Part shown: in pieces, positions 53,202-61,447 of the stretch | Layout: every line of letters begins with the position of its first letter | Numbering within the stretch: the stretch's first letter is position 1 | From: Lachnospiraceae bacterium | Lineage (GTDB): Bacteria; Bacillota; Clostridia; Lachnospirales; Lachnospiraceae | DNA: 64,000 bases | NCBI GenBank assembly: GCA_015056815.1 | Contig: SVFN01000021.1 | Span: forward strand, 18,766-82,765 | Reading direction: 5' to 3' | Notes under the pieces: generated by a model | The model's database searches: none | What the model saw: only the letters and a program-made list of their open reading frames with translations | Told to the model about the DNA's origin: nothing | Position numbers and translations under genes: made by a program

Positions 53202-53615
53202 CTATTTTTTCGCTTTCAGCTCAGATGTGCAATGAGGACATCTTGTTGCCTTAATATGGATCTCTGACTTGCAGAACGGACATTCCCTGGTTGTGGGATC
53301 TGCCTTCTGCTCTTTTTTAAATTTATCGCCTGCAGTATTCATTGCCTTGATGATCAAAAACAGCACAAATGCAACGATCAGGAAATTGATCACAGCTGTG
53401 ATGAATTTACCGTATGCCAATGTCACACCGCCGAACTCCAGTACCAGCTGATCAAAATTCATACCCCCGAACAGACCCAGAAGCGGATTGATGATATCAT
53501 CCACAAAAGAGGTCACGATCGCAGTAAATGCGCCGCCGATGATGATACCGACAGCCATGTCCATTACATTGCCGCGGCTTATAAATTTTTTAAACTCTTC
53601 AAAAAAACCCTTCAT
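53202..53615 (-). CDS. mscL: Large-conductance mechanosensitive channel with C-terminal zinc ribbon
   Basis: 137 aa. Start 53615 after GGGAGGAGAAGCAA. N-terminal amphipathic helix (MKGFFEEFKKFISRGNVMDM), TM1 with AVGIIIGGAFTAIVTSFVDD, periplasmic loop, TM2 ITAVINFLIVAFVLFLIIKA. The usual C-terminal bundle is extended by a four-Cys zinc-ribbon pattern, ECPFCKSEIHIKATRCPHC (residues ~112-130). Function: emergency release valve under hypo-osmotic shock. The zinc ribbon variant is known in Gram-positive MscL; its role is not established. Confidence 0.95.
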   Translation of the reverse strand: MKGFFEEFKKFISRGNVMDMAVGIIIGGAFTAIVTSFVDDIINPLLGLFGGMNFDQLVLEFGGVTLAYGKFITAVINFLIVAFVLFLIIKAMNTAGDKFKKEQKADPTTRECPFCKSEIHIKATRCPHCTSELKAKK

Positions 53616-53700
53616 TTGCTTCTCCTCCCACTTTTCATGTTCTTTTGCAACCTTTTATCCGCAAAATCTACGTTTCGCAAATAAAGACTTCACAATTTCA

Positions 53701-53729
53701 AGTATAAAAGTATCCTGTCTTTTTTTCAA
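53701..53729 (-). promoter_or_regulatory. Sigma-A promoter of mscL
   Basis: Minus strand TTGAAA (53724-53729), 17 bases, TATACT (53701-53706), about 85 bases before the start codon. Confidence 0.75.
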
Positions 53730-53756
53730 TACAATTTGGATAAATTTTCACAAAAT

Positions 53757-54029
53757 TCATGCCAATATCGTTTCTTTTGACGCATGATAGGCCTCACGTA
53801 CTGCCTTCGCAAGCTGGTCACCACAGGAAGTAGGACGCTCCCCGCAGGTAATGCCTGTCAGTTTCTTTTCGATCTCATCCACACTCCAGCCGTCAATAAG
53901 TGCCGGGATTGCTTTCAGGTTGCCATTACATCCTCCTGTAAATACCACATTATAAACCTTATCCCCCTCAAGATCCATGCTGATCAGTCTTGAGCAGGTA
54001 TATTTCGTCTTGTAATCATAGTGAAACAT
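53757..54029 (-). CDS. TSCPD domain protein (TIGR03905 type)
   Basis: 90 aa. ATG 54029 after ACAGGAGGAATCAGC. The domain's namesake motif appears as RPTSCGDQLAKAVREA near the C-terminus, preceded by FTGGCNGNLKAIPALIDGWS and CGERPTSC; the conserved Cys residues suggest metal or redox binding. The TSCPD domain also occurs at the end of vitamin B12-dependent ribonucleotide reductases. No cellular function is established. Stand-alone; the 27 bases between its stop and the mscL promoter hold no hairpin. Confidence 0.85.
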   Translation of the reverse strand: MFHYDYKTKYTCSRLISMDLEGDKVYNVVFTGGCNGNLKAIPALIDGWSVDEIEKKLTGITCGERPTSCGDQLAKAVREAYHASKETILA

Positions 54030-54051
54030 GCTGATTCCTCCTGTCTGTTAT

Positions 54052-54095
54052 GATGTCGCGGCCCAAAAACGATGTCCGGATTGTTCCGTGCTTTT
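54052..54095. repeat. MITE-like element copy 3 (left-end fragment)
   Basis: ATGTCGCGGCCCAAAA followed by CGATGTCCGGATTGTTCCG matches the left end of copy 1 at 15398 (ATGTCGGGGTCAAAA, then CGATATCCGGATTGTTCCG). Similarity fades after about 45 bases, and no right end was found in the rest of the 54030-54265 gap, which otherwise shows nothing recognisable. Confidence 0.6.
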
Positions 54096-54265
54096 GCACC
54101 GTCAATTTCATCATACCATGTTTTCAAAATTTGTCTATCAAAATGTTACTGTTCCGATACCGGCCGGCTGCACTAAAATGCAAAACAGAATCTATCCGTT
54201 TTCTCCGCAGCCTCGCAGCGAAGTGCAGGTCCAGAGCCTGAGCAACAATAGCAAAACACTTGTTT

Positions 54266-55939
54266 TTATCGTCTGAAAAAGGATCCTAACAGATTGCGTC
54301 CGATAGCTGCCCCGACATTGCCCCCAAGCTTTTTCCCGAAAGTTCCTCCAAACGTTTTCCCAACGGTGTTACCGATCTCGCGCCCCACTGTACCTCCAGC
54401 AGTGGAGGCTACGCTTCTGGTCGCTGATTTCAGCATTGTATTCTTTTTCTCCTGTTCCTTCTCTGCTTTCTTTCTGGCGGCTTCCGCTTCTTTTTCTGCC
54501 TGCCGTTTCGCTGCCGTTTCCTCCCGCTTCGCCTGTCTGATCGCTGCTGCTTCTTCTTTTTCCGCAAGTCTACGCGCCAAAACCGCTTCTTTTTCCGCCT
54601 GCTTTCTTTCTGCCTCTTCCTCCGCCAGTCTCTGACGTGCCCTCTCAAGCTCTTCATTTTCCCTCAGAAGAACTTCATAGGCGGAATCACTGTCAACACT
54701 GTCTTTATAACGCAGATACAGATTACTCTGTACGATCTTTTGTTCTCTTTCCATATCCGCAATACTTCCGAACTGACTTTGCGGCGGAAGGATCGAACAC
54801 TTCTTCACAATACCCGGGATCCCCTGCGCATCCAATACAGACACTAACGCTTCACCGGTGCCAAGTGCGGAGAGTACTTCCTTGGTGTCAAATTCCGGAT
54901 TTGCCCGGAAAGAGGCTGCTGCTGCCTTTAACGCCTTCTCTTCATTTGGCGTGTATGCACGCAGTGCATGCTGGATCTTATTGCCCAGCTGCGCGAGCAC
55001 TTCATCCGGAATATCCTTTGGATTTTGTGTCACAAAATAAATCCCGACGCCTTTGGAACGGATCAGTTTTACCACTTGTTCGATTTTTGACCGAAGTGCC
55101 TTCGAAATGTCTTTAAACAAAAGATGGGCTTCATCAAAGAAAAATACCATGCGGGGTTTTTCCATATCGCCCACTTCCGGAAGCAGCTCAAACAATTCGC
55201 TCAGCATCCATAGCAGGAACGTTGCGTACATTGTTCCATTCATCATCAGTTCCCTGCTATCCAGAATATTAATGACGCCTTTCCCTTCTCTGGTATCAAA
55301 CCAGTCTGCCAGATTCAGTCCCGGCTCCCCAAAGAACAGATCGCCGCCCTGTGCTTCCAGGGCGACTACTCCGCGCAGGATCGTATGAATGCTCTGCTTT
55401 GCAATGTTGCCATAGGTCTCGGAATATTCTTTACTGTTTTCCGCCACAAAGTTCAGCATGGATTTCAGATCTTTGGTATCGATCAGCAACAGATTCTGAT
55501 CATCCGCGATCTTGAATACCACCGTCAGAAGATCCGTCTGTGAATCATTCAGTTCCATCAGTCTGGACAGTAACAGCGGTCCCATTTCCGAGATCGTCGT
55601 GCGAAGCGGGATTCCTCCTTTTGCATAAATATCCCAATATTCCACCGGAAAGGGCTGCATCGCAAATCCGGTATCCTGCAATCCGAATCTCTGAATACGG
55701 TTCTGCATATCCTCCGTCAGCACACCGGAATTGCATATTCCGGCCAGATCTCCTTTAACGTCAGCCAGAAAAACCGGGACGCCGGCCTGGCTGAAGGATT
55801 CTGCCATTACTTTCAGTGTTACCGTTTTACCGGTACCTGTTGCTCCGGCGATCAGACCATGTCGATTCGCCATTTTGGGCTCGATACCTATTTTTTCTTC
55901 TCCGGACAGCCCGATCCAGATCTTATTATCATAATACAT
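54266..55939 (-). CDS. HerA-like ATPase (DUF853/YjgR family)
   Basis: 557 aa from ATG 55939 (MYYDNKIWIGLSGEE) with GGAGG eight bases upstream. Walker A is LIAGATGTGKTVTLKVMAE near residues 30-48; Walker B is MVFFFDEAHLLF near residue 270; the family segment GGIPLRTTISEMGPLLLSRL lies between. Residues ~415-510 are a long charged coiled coil rich in Glu/Ala/Lys/Arg, and the tail is Gly-rich (GGTVGREIGNTVGKTFGGTF) as in other members. The HerA/FtsK superfamily moves DNA or proteins; for the DUF853 branch the role is unknown. No NurA nuclease partner is next to it. Confidence 0.88.
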   Translation of the reverse strand: MYYDNKIWIGLSGEEKIGIEPKMANRHGLIAGATGTGKTVTLKVMAESFSQAGVPVFLADVKGDLAGICNSGVLTEDMQNRIQRFGLQDTGFAMQPFPVEYWDIYAKGGIPLRTTISEMGPLLLSRLMELNDSQTDLLTVVFKIADDQNLLLIDTKDLKSMLNFVAENSKEYSETYGNIAKQSIHTILRGVVALEAQGGDLFFGEPGLNLADWFDTREGKGVINILDSRELMMNGTMYATFLLWMLSELFELLPEVGDMEKPRMVFFFDEAHLLFKDISKALRSKIEQVVKLIRSKGVGIYFVTQNPKDIPDEVLAQLGNKIQHALRAYTPNEEKALKAAAASFRANPEFDTKEVLSALGTGEALVSVLDAQGIPGIVKKCSILPPQSQFGSIADMEREQKIVQSNLYLRYKDSVDSDSAYEVLLRENEELERARQRLAEEEAERKQAEKEAVLARRLAEKEEAAAIRQAKREETAAKRQAEKEAEAARKKAEKEQEKKNTMLKSATRSVASTAGGTVGREIGNTVGKTFGGTFGKKLGGNVGAAIGRNLLGSFFRR

Positions 55940-55965
55940 TCCTTTTGCCTCCATTTATAGTTCCG

Positions 55966-56062
55966 TATCTGAACAAATGGTGCATACTGGCAGAGAACAT
56001 TCTCTCCTCTTTCGCCTTCGCTCTTTCGTCGCTCATCGTCCTCTGGCACCATTTTTCAGATA
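55966..56062. repeat. Inverted-repeat element upstream of the HerA-like gene
   Basis: TATCTGAACAAATGGTGC at 55966-55983 and GCACCATTTTTCAGATA at 56046-56062 are near-perfect inverted repeats (one mismatch, one indel-like base) around a ~62-base pyrimidine-rich centre. It ends 13 bases before the ribosome binding site of the gene at 55939, so it can fold in that leader, or it is a small mobile element. Confidence 0.5.
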
Positions 56063-56076
56063 CTGTTTACGCATAA

Positions 56077-56102
56077 CAGAAGCCCCATGAATGGGGCTTC
56101 TG
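56077..56102 (-). terminator. Hairpin after the HDOD gene
   Basis: Perfect 10-bp stem CAGAAGCCCC / GGGGCTTCTG with a six-base loop, 23 bases after the stop of the gene at 56126. The T run on the minus strand is poor (TTATG), so termination strength is uncertain. Confidence 0.6.
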
Positions 56103-56125
56103 TATAGAATTCGATTCTTTTTACA

Positions 56126-57340
56126 TTAGAACAAGTCTCTGTACCACTCCAGAGTATTGATATAAGCTTCCGAGAGCTTCGCCTCATCCATCTTATCTAA
56201 AAGCATGATACGTGAAATCTCCTGCCAGTCTGCCGCTTCATAACATTCCATAAAGTACAGGATCTCATAATACGCCCCCGACTTGTCAACCAGTGCTGCA
56301 GAAATATTCTTGGAAACGTTCATCATTTTCAAAGCCTCCGACATCGGAACATCCAGCACCAGATCGATCACCGAAAACAAACCCATCAGGAAAAGCTCCT
56401 GTGACTGTCCTGCCATCTCAAAAAGCGGAGCAAGATTCTCGGCAAACTTCGCACGCAGAAGCGAAAGTCTTGTAATCTCACTCGGTTTATCCGTACACAA
56501 TTCCTTGGTGATCGCTGTCGTGATCCATTTGCGGAGTTCTCTCTGGCCCAGCATGGAAGCAGCATGCTTGATGGAAGTGATCTCGGAATTGACTGCCATC
56601 TTGTTTACGATCTCCAAAAGAGACATGACCAAAGCCGTATCACGTCCGATGATATCTGCCGCATCTGTCAGATCAAAATCCGGGCTGTTTACCAGATTCA
56701 GAAGCTGGATATAATTAAATTTCAAAGGTGCGACCTCATTATCTCCTTTGGTAACCGGCATACGGTAAAATCCGCCTTCGAAGAACTGATAACCACCCTC
56801 TGCTTTTAACTCCTCAAAGATTTCCTGAGACTGCAGATTGCCAGCTACCAGACTGACATTCGGATACAGTTTTGAAAAATAGATCTTCGCCTTGGAGATT
56901 ACGATCTTCTGATGATTCAGTATCACGTAGTCCACCTGCTTCAAAATCTCTTTGTATGCTTCGAAGTCCGAAACGTTCAACTTGCGGATCGCAAATTTGT
57001 ATCCGTCTTTTTTCAGTTCTGCTATCCTGTTGATATAGGACAGTTCCGGCTTGATCAAAGTATCCATCAAAAGTACGATCCGGTTGCGCGGAACCTTACA
57101 CTGACTATTGATATCTCCGTAAATGGAAATATTGGTAACCGGTACAAAGATCTCCGCATCTTTGGATAACGTCTGTATACCGATACTGTCTATGATCTCG
57201 AATCCCGGAACATTCACTGCATCATACTGTGCCCCGCTTAAATACCTTGCATCCAGCAGAAAATTCTTTTTTTGTCCAAATAGAGAATACGCTTTCACTC
57301 GCATATCCTGATCAAACAAAGGAACCAACGTCGCTAACAT
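56126..57340 (-). CDS. HDOD-domain signalling protein with degenerate EAL-like N-terminus (YuxH type)
   Basis: 404 aa. The N-terminal ~200 residues follow the course of an EAL phosphodiesterase barrel (AYSLFGQKKNFLLDARYL, VTNISIYGDINSQCKVPRN, YKFAIRKLNVSDFEAYKEIL, VDYVILNHQKI, LVAGNLQSQEIFEEL, GGYQFFEGGFYRMP) but the EAL tripeptide and metal ligands are missing, so cyclic-di-GMP hydrolysis is unlikely. Residues ~205-400 are an HDOD domain (LNLVNSPDFDLTDAADIIGR, SIKHAASMLGQRELRKWITT), also lacking HD catalytic pairs. It starts 32 bases after the chemoreceptor gene and is likely co-transcribed, suggesting a shared signalling task. Confidence 0.85.
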   Translation of the reverse strand: MLATLVPLFDQDMRVKAYSLFGQKKNFLLDARYLSGAQYDAVNVPGFEIIDSIGIQTLSKDAEIFVPVTNISIYGDINSQCKVPRNRIVLLMDTLIKPELSYINRIAELKKDGYKFAIRKLNVSDFEAYKEILKQVDYVILNHQKIVISKAKIYFSKLYPNVSLVAGNLQSQEIFEELKAEGGYQFFEGGFYRMPVTKGDNEVAPLKFNYIQLLNLVNSPDFDLTDAADIIGRDTALVMSLLEIVNKMAVNSEITSIKHAASMLGQRELRKWITTAITKELCTDKPSEITRLSLLRAKFAENLAPLFEMAGQSQELFLMGLFSVIDLVLDVPMSEALKMMNVSKNISAALVDKSGAYYEILYFMECYEAADWQEISRIMLLDKMDEAKLSEAYINTLEWYRDLF

Positions 57341-57372
57341 AATTTCTCCTCCTTCTCTAACCCCTTGTATAC

Positions 57373-59106
57373 TTACGCATTATCATTCATCTTAAACCTT
57401 GCCGCAATCTCTCTTAATCCCGCCACAGCATCCATGCACTCATCTACCGCGGTACGGTTATCTACAGTCCGCGCTGTGATATCCTGTGTTTTTTCCGCAA
57501 TATCCGTGACACCAAAGGTGGACTCACTGATCGTACTGGATATTGCCTCAATGGAATCTGCAACCACTCCAATCGCCTCTGTCAGTTTGGTCACCGACTC
57601 ATCAATGTTCTCCAGTTCCTTCTCGAAGTATTCGGCATCATCGCGATAGCGGACACTGACATCCGAGAAGATATCATAGTCCTTGATCACTACATTCTCC
57701 AGGAAGTTGATAGACTCTGTCAGCGTATCTGCCATACGATTGACCACCTCGTTGACTTCTACGACGATCGCATTGATACTGCTTACCGTATCCGAAGTCT
57801 GATTCGCCAAAGAGCCGATCTCCGTCGCCACAACAGCGAATCCTCTTCCCGCTTCTCCGGCTCTGGCAGCTTCGATATTGGCATTCAATGCCAAAAGACT
57901 GGTCTGACTGGAGATCGCCATGATCGCTTCTGTCAGTTCATTGATCTTTGATACCGCCTTGGAATCCGCAATTGCCTTCTGCGTCTTTTCCTTCATATTT
58001 TCATACAAAGCAGTCGTGCGCTCAGATGCTTCCCTGGTCGTTCCATTCAGTTTCTCTGCACGCAGCATGATCTCTTCTGCCTGTTTCTCTCCCTCATCAG
58101 AAAGAGCCTTGATTCCTTCCGCCTCATGCTGCATCTGCTTGATATTCTCCTGGATCATCTCAGCAGAAGCCGTAGTCTCCTGCATACCTGCGGCAAGCTC
58201 TTCGGTGGTAGAAGACGCATCCGTACACATATGGTCAATCTCTGCGCTGGTTCCCATTACCGCATTGACGCTGGCATCCAATGTATCACTGCTGACATTG
58301 ATATCTCCGACCAGACTCCGGAGATTATCTCTCATCAGCTTCATGGCTCTCGTAATGCTTCCAAGCTCATCCGCGCGTTTCTGCAGACCTGCCATACGGT
58401 TTTTGGATACAAAATTGAATTCCGCCGTCTCCACTACCATATCCTTGATATAGTTAAGTGGTCTCGTGATCTGAAGTGCATACAGAGAACCGCCCCCTCC
58501 GCACACGATGATAATCGTCAGGAGCAGGACAATAGAAATCTTGCGGATGTCTTTCTTAAAGAAATAAGCATCCGTTTCATCCATAGTAACCACAAGAATA
58601 CTTCTGTCGGTTAAAATGCTATATCCTGCAATCTTATTCGCTCCCTTATAAAGATACGTCACCACGTCATCAGCCGGCGTTGCTCCCGCCTTCAGCTGAG
58701 CCACCAATCCCTTTACCACTTCATTCTCTACCGGTTTGCCAACTTTCTCCTGCTTCGGATGATACTGCATGATTCCGTCTGCTGTCACCAGATATGCATA
58801 GCTGCTTGGCATGCCTTCGATCTTAACATCTGCCAGAAGAGCATTATAATCTTCGTATGCCAGCTCTCCCTTCTCTGCAATTTCCATATTCACCAGCTTC
58901 CCATAGGCTGTAGCCAGATCACCAATATTATTTTCTGTCAGCTTTTTTGACTCGGATTTGGTCAGCTGTGAGAACATAATGATCGAAAACACCCCTGCAA
59001 GCAGAGATCCTATGATCGCGATCAGTCCGATTCTCATCGCTATCGACTTAAAAAATGGTATCTTCCGGTGAATGTCCGGTATTGTATTGTCTTTTCTTTC
59101 ACTCAT
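57373..59106 (-). CDS. Methyl-accepting chemotaxis protein with extracellular Cache sensor
   Basis: 577 aa from ATG 59106 (MSERKDNTIPDIHRK) after GGGAGGACAAAAG. TM1 at about residues 20-42 (AMRIGLIAIIGSLLAGVFSI), a ~140-residue outer sensor of the single-Cache type (YAYLVTADGIMQYHPKQEKV), TM2 near 190-210, a HAMP domain (TRPLNYIKDMVVETAE), and a cytosolic signalling domain whose hairpin tip reads QTSLLALNANIEAARAGEAG and RGFAVVATEIGSLANQTSDT. No CheW/CheA genes or flagellar genes are in the window. The ligand is unknown. Two TATAAT-like sequences lie ~90 bases upstream without a good -35. Confidence 0.93.
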   Translation of the reverse strand: MSERKDNTIPDIHRKIPFFKSIAMRIGLIAIIGSLLAGVFSIIMFSQLTKSESKKLTENNIGDLATAYGKLVNMEIAEKGELAYEDYNALLADVKIEGMPSSYAYLVTADGIMQYHPKQEKVGKPVENEVVKGLVAQLKAGATPADDVVTYLYKGANKIAGYSILTDRSILVVTMDETDAYFFKKDIRKISIVLLLTIIIVCGGGGSLYALQITRPLNYIKDMVVETAEFNFVSKNRMAGLQKRADELGSITRAMKLMRDNLRSLVGDINVSSDTLDASVNAVMGTSAEIDHMCTDASSTTEELAAGMQETTASAEMIQENIKQMQHEAEGIKALSDEGEKQAEEIMLRAEKLNGTTREASERTTALYENMKEKTQKAIADSKAVSKINELTEAIMAISSQTSLLALNANIEAARAGEAGRGFAVVATEIGSLANQTSDTVSSINAIVVEVNEVVNRMADTLTESINFLENVVIKDYDIFSDVSVRYRDDAEYFEKELENIDESVTKLTEAIGVVADSIEAISSTISESTFGVTDIAEKTQDITARTVDNRTAVDECMDAVAGLREIAARFKMNDNA

Positions 59107-59353
59107 CTTTTGTCCTCCCAATTCTTAAACTGCTCTGTCAAAAAAAAAATTATTGCTTACCCCGTTTTCTGGTCATGCCTCGAATTATATCAATTATAAC
59201 ATAATATTTCTGTGATTGGAAATATTATTTGTTGATTATTTATGTTTTTTGCCGTAATTCATCCAAAAAAGCGCAATATTCAGACAAATACAAAGGGATA
59301 ACAGCTCAATTTGATAAAGCCATCAAACATTAGTTCTTTTGGAGGCCGCGCAT

Positions 59354-59602
59354 ATGTCAGAACAGAAAGATGTTATGACTTCATACAACAATCTGTCATT
59401 CAGCGATCACATTGTGTTTTTCACTACTATTTCTAATGATATACCGGTTTCTGATGACACCATCGAGGAGTTTCTGGTAATCCTTGATGAATATATGCAC
59501 TGGTACGCAGAAAAACGGATTAAGATCTCGCTTGCCGGACTAAGCTATTCATTATCGAATAAAATTGAGGCTTATTGCAGCATGATTAACAGTGGGCGTT
59601 AA
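59354..59602 (+). CDS. Small hypothetical protein
   Basis: 82 aa, starting at ATG 59354 eight bases after GGAGG; an in-frame TTG 15 bases upstream is less likely. Reads MSEQKDVMTSYNNLSFSDHI then FFTTISNDIPVSDDTIEEFL and ends CSMINSGR. No recognised domain, signal or membrane helix; acidic, probably cytosolic. It is placed at the border between the conserved region and the decayed zone. Good ribosome binding site and clean frame make it plausible, but no homologue is recalled. Confidence 0.5.
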   Translation: MSEQKDVMTSYNNLSFSDHIVFFTTISNDIPVSDDTIEEFLVILDEYMHWYAEKRIKISLAGLSYSLSNKIEAYCSMINSGR

Positions 59603-59663
59603 AGGATAACCGGTCCAAGAAAACATCCGCATCCCCACGGTGTAATATTCTGCTTGACATTTA

Positions 59664-60087
59664 CAGGCATGCCGTTCATTATCAGTGGCCGCCTCTTATA
59701 ATCCATCAACCGATAATACAATAAGAAAAAAACCGTTCTGCAGAAACCGGCAAAAAACGCCTGAATATCACAAACAGGATGAAACGGCCGACAGGGCTCA
59801 GGGTGAACGTTATAAAGGAAAGCTATACAATTGGGATCAGTTATCCAGACGGTGAAACTCTCGAAAAGGCTTTTTATGGCATCTCACGACGTATAAAAAG
59901 AGGTCTGTTCAAAAGCATTGAAGGATCGCCGATCAACGCCGGTGTAAATGCTGCCTATCAGATCATAAAGGCTGGCGGATATAAAAATCTTCTGATCAAG
60001 GAAAAAGAGAACGTCGCAAGACTCAATGTAGCCGGAATCATATCAGGTAGAGGCATCAGGCTAATGCCATTAAAAGACCGGGTGTAA
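59664..60087 (+). pseudogene. TnpB (IS200/IS605-type RNA-guided nuclease) relic
   Basis: Two parts of a TnpB protein are readable. From about 59664 the frame gives GMPFIISGRLL, stop, SINR, stop, YNKKK, matching the RuvC-I downstream segment of TnpB but with two internal stops. From 59779 an open frame gives MKRPTGLRVNVIKESYTIG, RRIKRGLFKS, then INAGVNAAYQIIKAGG, where intact TnpB has an Asp-x-Asn-x-Ala RuvC-III motif: the catalytic Asp is Gly here. The zinc finger and most of the middle are gone. Inactive remnant; no TnpA is present. Confidence 0.7.
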
Positions 60088-60149
60088 AACTTCGGGAATT
60101 TATAAATTTCAGCCATGGGCTGGTAAACAGTCAACAACAATATTAAATG

Positions 60150-60330
60150 ATATCAGCCTCAAAACCCGCTATCGGGATTGTTCCATGCTTTGCACTCCCA
60201 CAAGTCTCACACTTTTCGTGCTTTCGCGGCACATTCGCACCACTTCGCACTCCATATTGGGCAGGTCATAAAGTTTCTTACCCACTTTCGAGCAGGTTAA
60301 AAGTGTATTCGGACTTTTACCCATGCCACC
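60150..60330. repeat. MITE-like element copy 2
   Basis: Begins ATATCAGCCTCAAAA and continues with ATCGGGATTGTTCCATGCTT, CACATTCGCACCACTTCG, GGTCATAAAGT, TTACCCACTTTCGAGCA and GGACTTTTACCC, aligning along its whole length with copy 1 at 15398-15578 at roughly 75-80 percent identity by eye. The right terminal repeat is degraded and no clear target duplication remains. Confidence 0.7.
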
Positions 60331-60398
60331 ATAAATAAAATCTCTTTGTAAACGTTTCCTAAGTCTTAACTGGCAGGCTCCGGGAATTTGTAAGTCCA

Positions 60399-60596
60399 TC
60401 ATGGCGCTCTGTACTCCATCAGCGTTGTGTTTTGCCAATTGCTAAATCTGTCTTTCGCAATTCTTTCTCTATATCCTATTTCTCTGAATCCACATTTTTT
60501 ATGTACCTTAATGCTTGCTATATTCAGGGAAATAATTGCAGATTCTATGCTCCAGTGTCCGGCATCTATTGCCTCTGAAAGCAGCTTCCTGATCAC
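60399..60596 (-). pseudogene. GNAT acetyltransferase C-terminal fragment
   Basis: 65 codons: MIRKLLSEAIDAGHWSIESA, SLNIASIKVHKKCGFREIG, YRERIAKDRFSNWQNTTLME. This is the last third of a phosphinothricin/RimJ-type N-acetyltransferase; the acetyl-CoA P-loop (Q/R-x-x-G-x-G/A) that should come before is absent. It directly follows a frameshifted MarR remnant on the same strand, so both may come from one bifunctional MarR-GNAT gene. Confidence 0.65.
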
Positions 60597-60639
60597 TTTT
60601 ATGCATTACAAAAAGACCTTGTCGAACTCTCTCTATATA

Positions 60640-60953
60640 TCTTTTTCGATTTTTCAAATCGGACTTTTCCACTCTCTGTAAGCGTCAAAGCAACGCTACG
60701 TCTGTCTTCGACGGTTCTCCTTTTACGAACTCTTTTTGGACAAGTTCCTCTACGCTTCGGCTCACACCGCTTTTGTCTATCTTCAGTGATTCGGCAGTTT
60801 CTTTAATGCTGATACCGGGCTTGCGACAATTCCCACGATCAGGAAGCATTCAGCCTTATTAACATTGTATTGACAGTATTCTGTCCGATTCATGTTGTTC
60901 AAATGACATCCCAATTCTCTTGTGTATTCACGCAACTGTCTTATTCTATCCAT
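60640..60953 (-). pseudogene. Frameshifted MarR-family regulator
   Basis: From ATG 60953 (after AAGAGGAAACCTC) the frame reads MDRIRQLREYTRELGCHLNN, YNVNKAECFLIVG and breaks. The next frame continues RKPGISIKETAESLKIDKSG and VSRSVEELVQKEFVK, then a further shift gives RRTVEDRRSVALTLTESGK. The winged-helix and beta-wing motifs are those of MarR regulators. At least two frameshifts make it non-functional unless corrected. Confidence 0.7.
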
Positions 60954-61033
60954 GAGGTTTCCTCTTTTTATTAGATGCCACTCGCATTAGTTGGATTTGT
61001 CAACTATTCGTTTTAAAAGCAGGACGAAATGTC

Positions 61034-61369
61034 TCACTTCATCAGCTTCTGAAGTGTAAGCACAAGCTCATCAATAATCTCGTCATTTCCCTCACGGATA
61101 TTATCTGCCACACAGGTTCTCATATGATTCGCCAAAAGAACCTTATTAAAGCTTTTGAGAGCACAGGTGATCGCAGATACCTGCATCAGAATGTCCGTGC
61201 AGTATGCATCATTTTCAAGCATGCCTTCAACGCCTCGAACCTGGCCCTCTATTCTTTTCAGCCTGTTCATCAGATCTTTTTTTTCTTTATCATCTCTGTC
61301 TTTATGTTTCCCAGAGCAGTGCGGACAACAGTCATCCTTTTCTTTCATCTTGTTTTTGTTCTCAGGCAT
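61034..61369 (-). CDS. csoR: CsoR-family copper-sensing repressor
   Basis: 111 aa. ATG 61369 after GATGGAGGAAAAAT. All-helical DUF156/CsoR fold: MNRLKRIEGQVRGVEGMLEN, then the Cu(I) ligand pattern Cys in DAYCTDILMQV and His/Cys in LANHMRTCVADN. A His/Cys-rich N-terminus (DDCCPHCSGKHKDRDDKEKK) may bind extra metal. Two operator-like palindromes overlap its promoter, so it should repress itself until copper binds. No copper ATPase, CopZ or other target is adjacent in the window. Confidence 0.9.
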   Translation of the reverse strand: MPENKNKMKEKDDCCPHCSGKHKDRDDKEKKDLMNRLKRIEGQVRGVEGMLENDAYCTDILMQVSAITCALKSFNKVLLANHMRTCVADNIREGNDEIIDELVLTLQKLMK

Positions 61370-61387
61370 ATTTTTCCTCCATCAGGA

Positions 61388-61447
61388 ATACCCCACCAGG
61401 GTATATTGATTTTTAATCAATATATATCCTGGTGGGGTATTTGTCAA
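61388..61447 (-). promoter_or_regulatory. csoR promoter with two CsoR-type operators
   Basis: Minus strand TTGACA (61442-61447), 17-base spacer, TATATT (61419-61424). The spacer holds an operator (61424-61440), and a second, ATACCC-CACCA-GGGTAT (61388-61404), lies downstream of the start. The two sites are mirror images, giving ~24-base inverted arms around TTT. The ATACCC-N5-GGGTAT form matches known CsoR boxes. Confidence 0.75.

Noticed and set aside
59354..59602. Reading the 82-aa gene as the N-terminus of the TnpB relic
   Set aside because: Composition and sequence do not fit the TnpB N-terminal helix-turn-helix/wedge region and it has its own stop and a good binding site.
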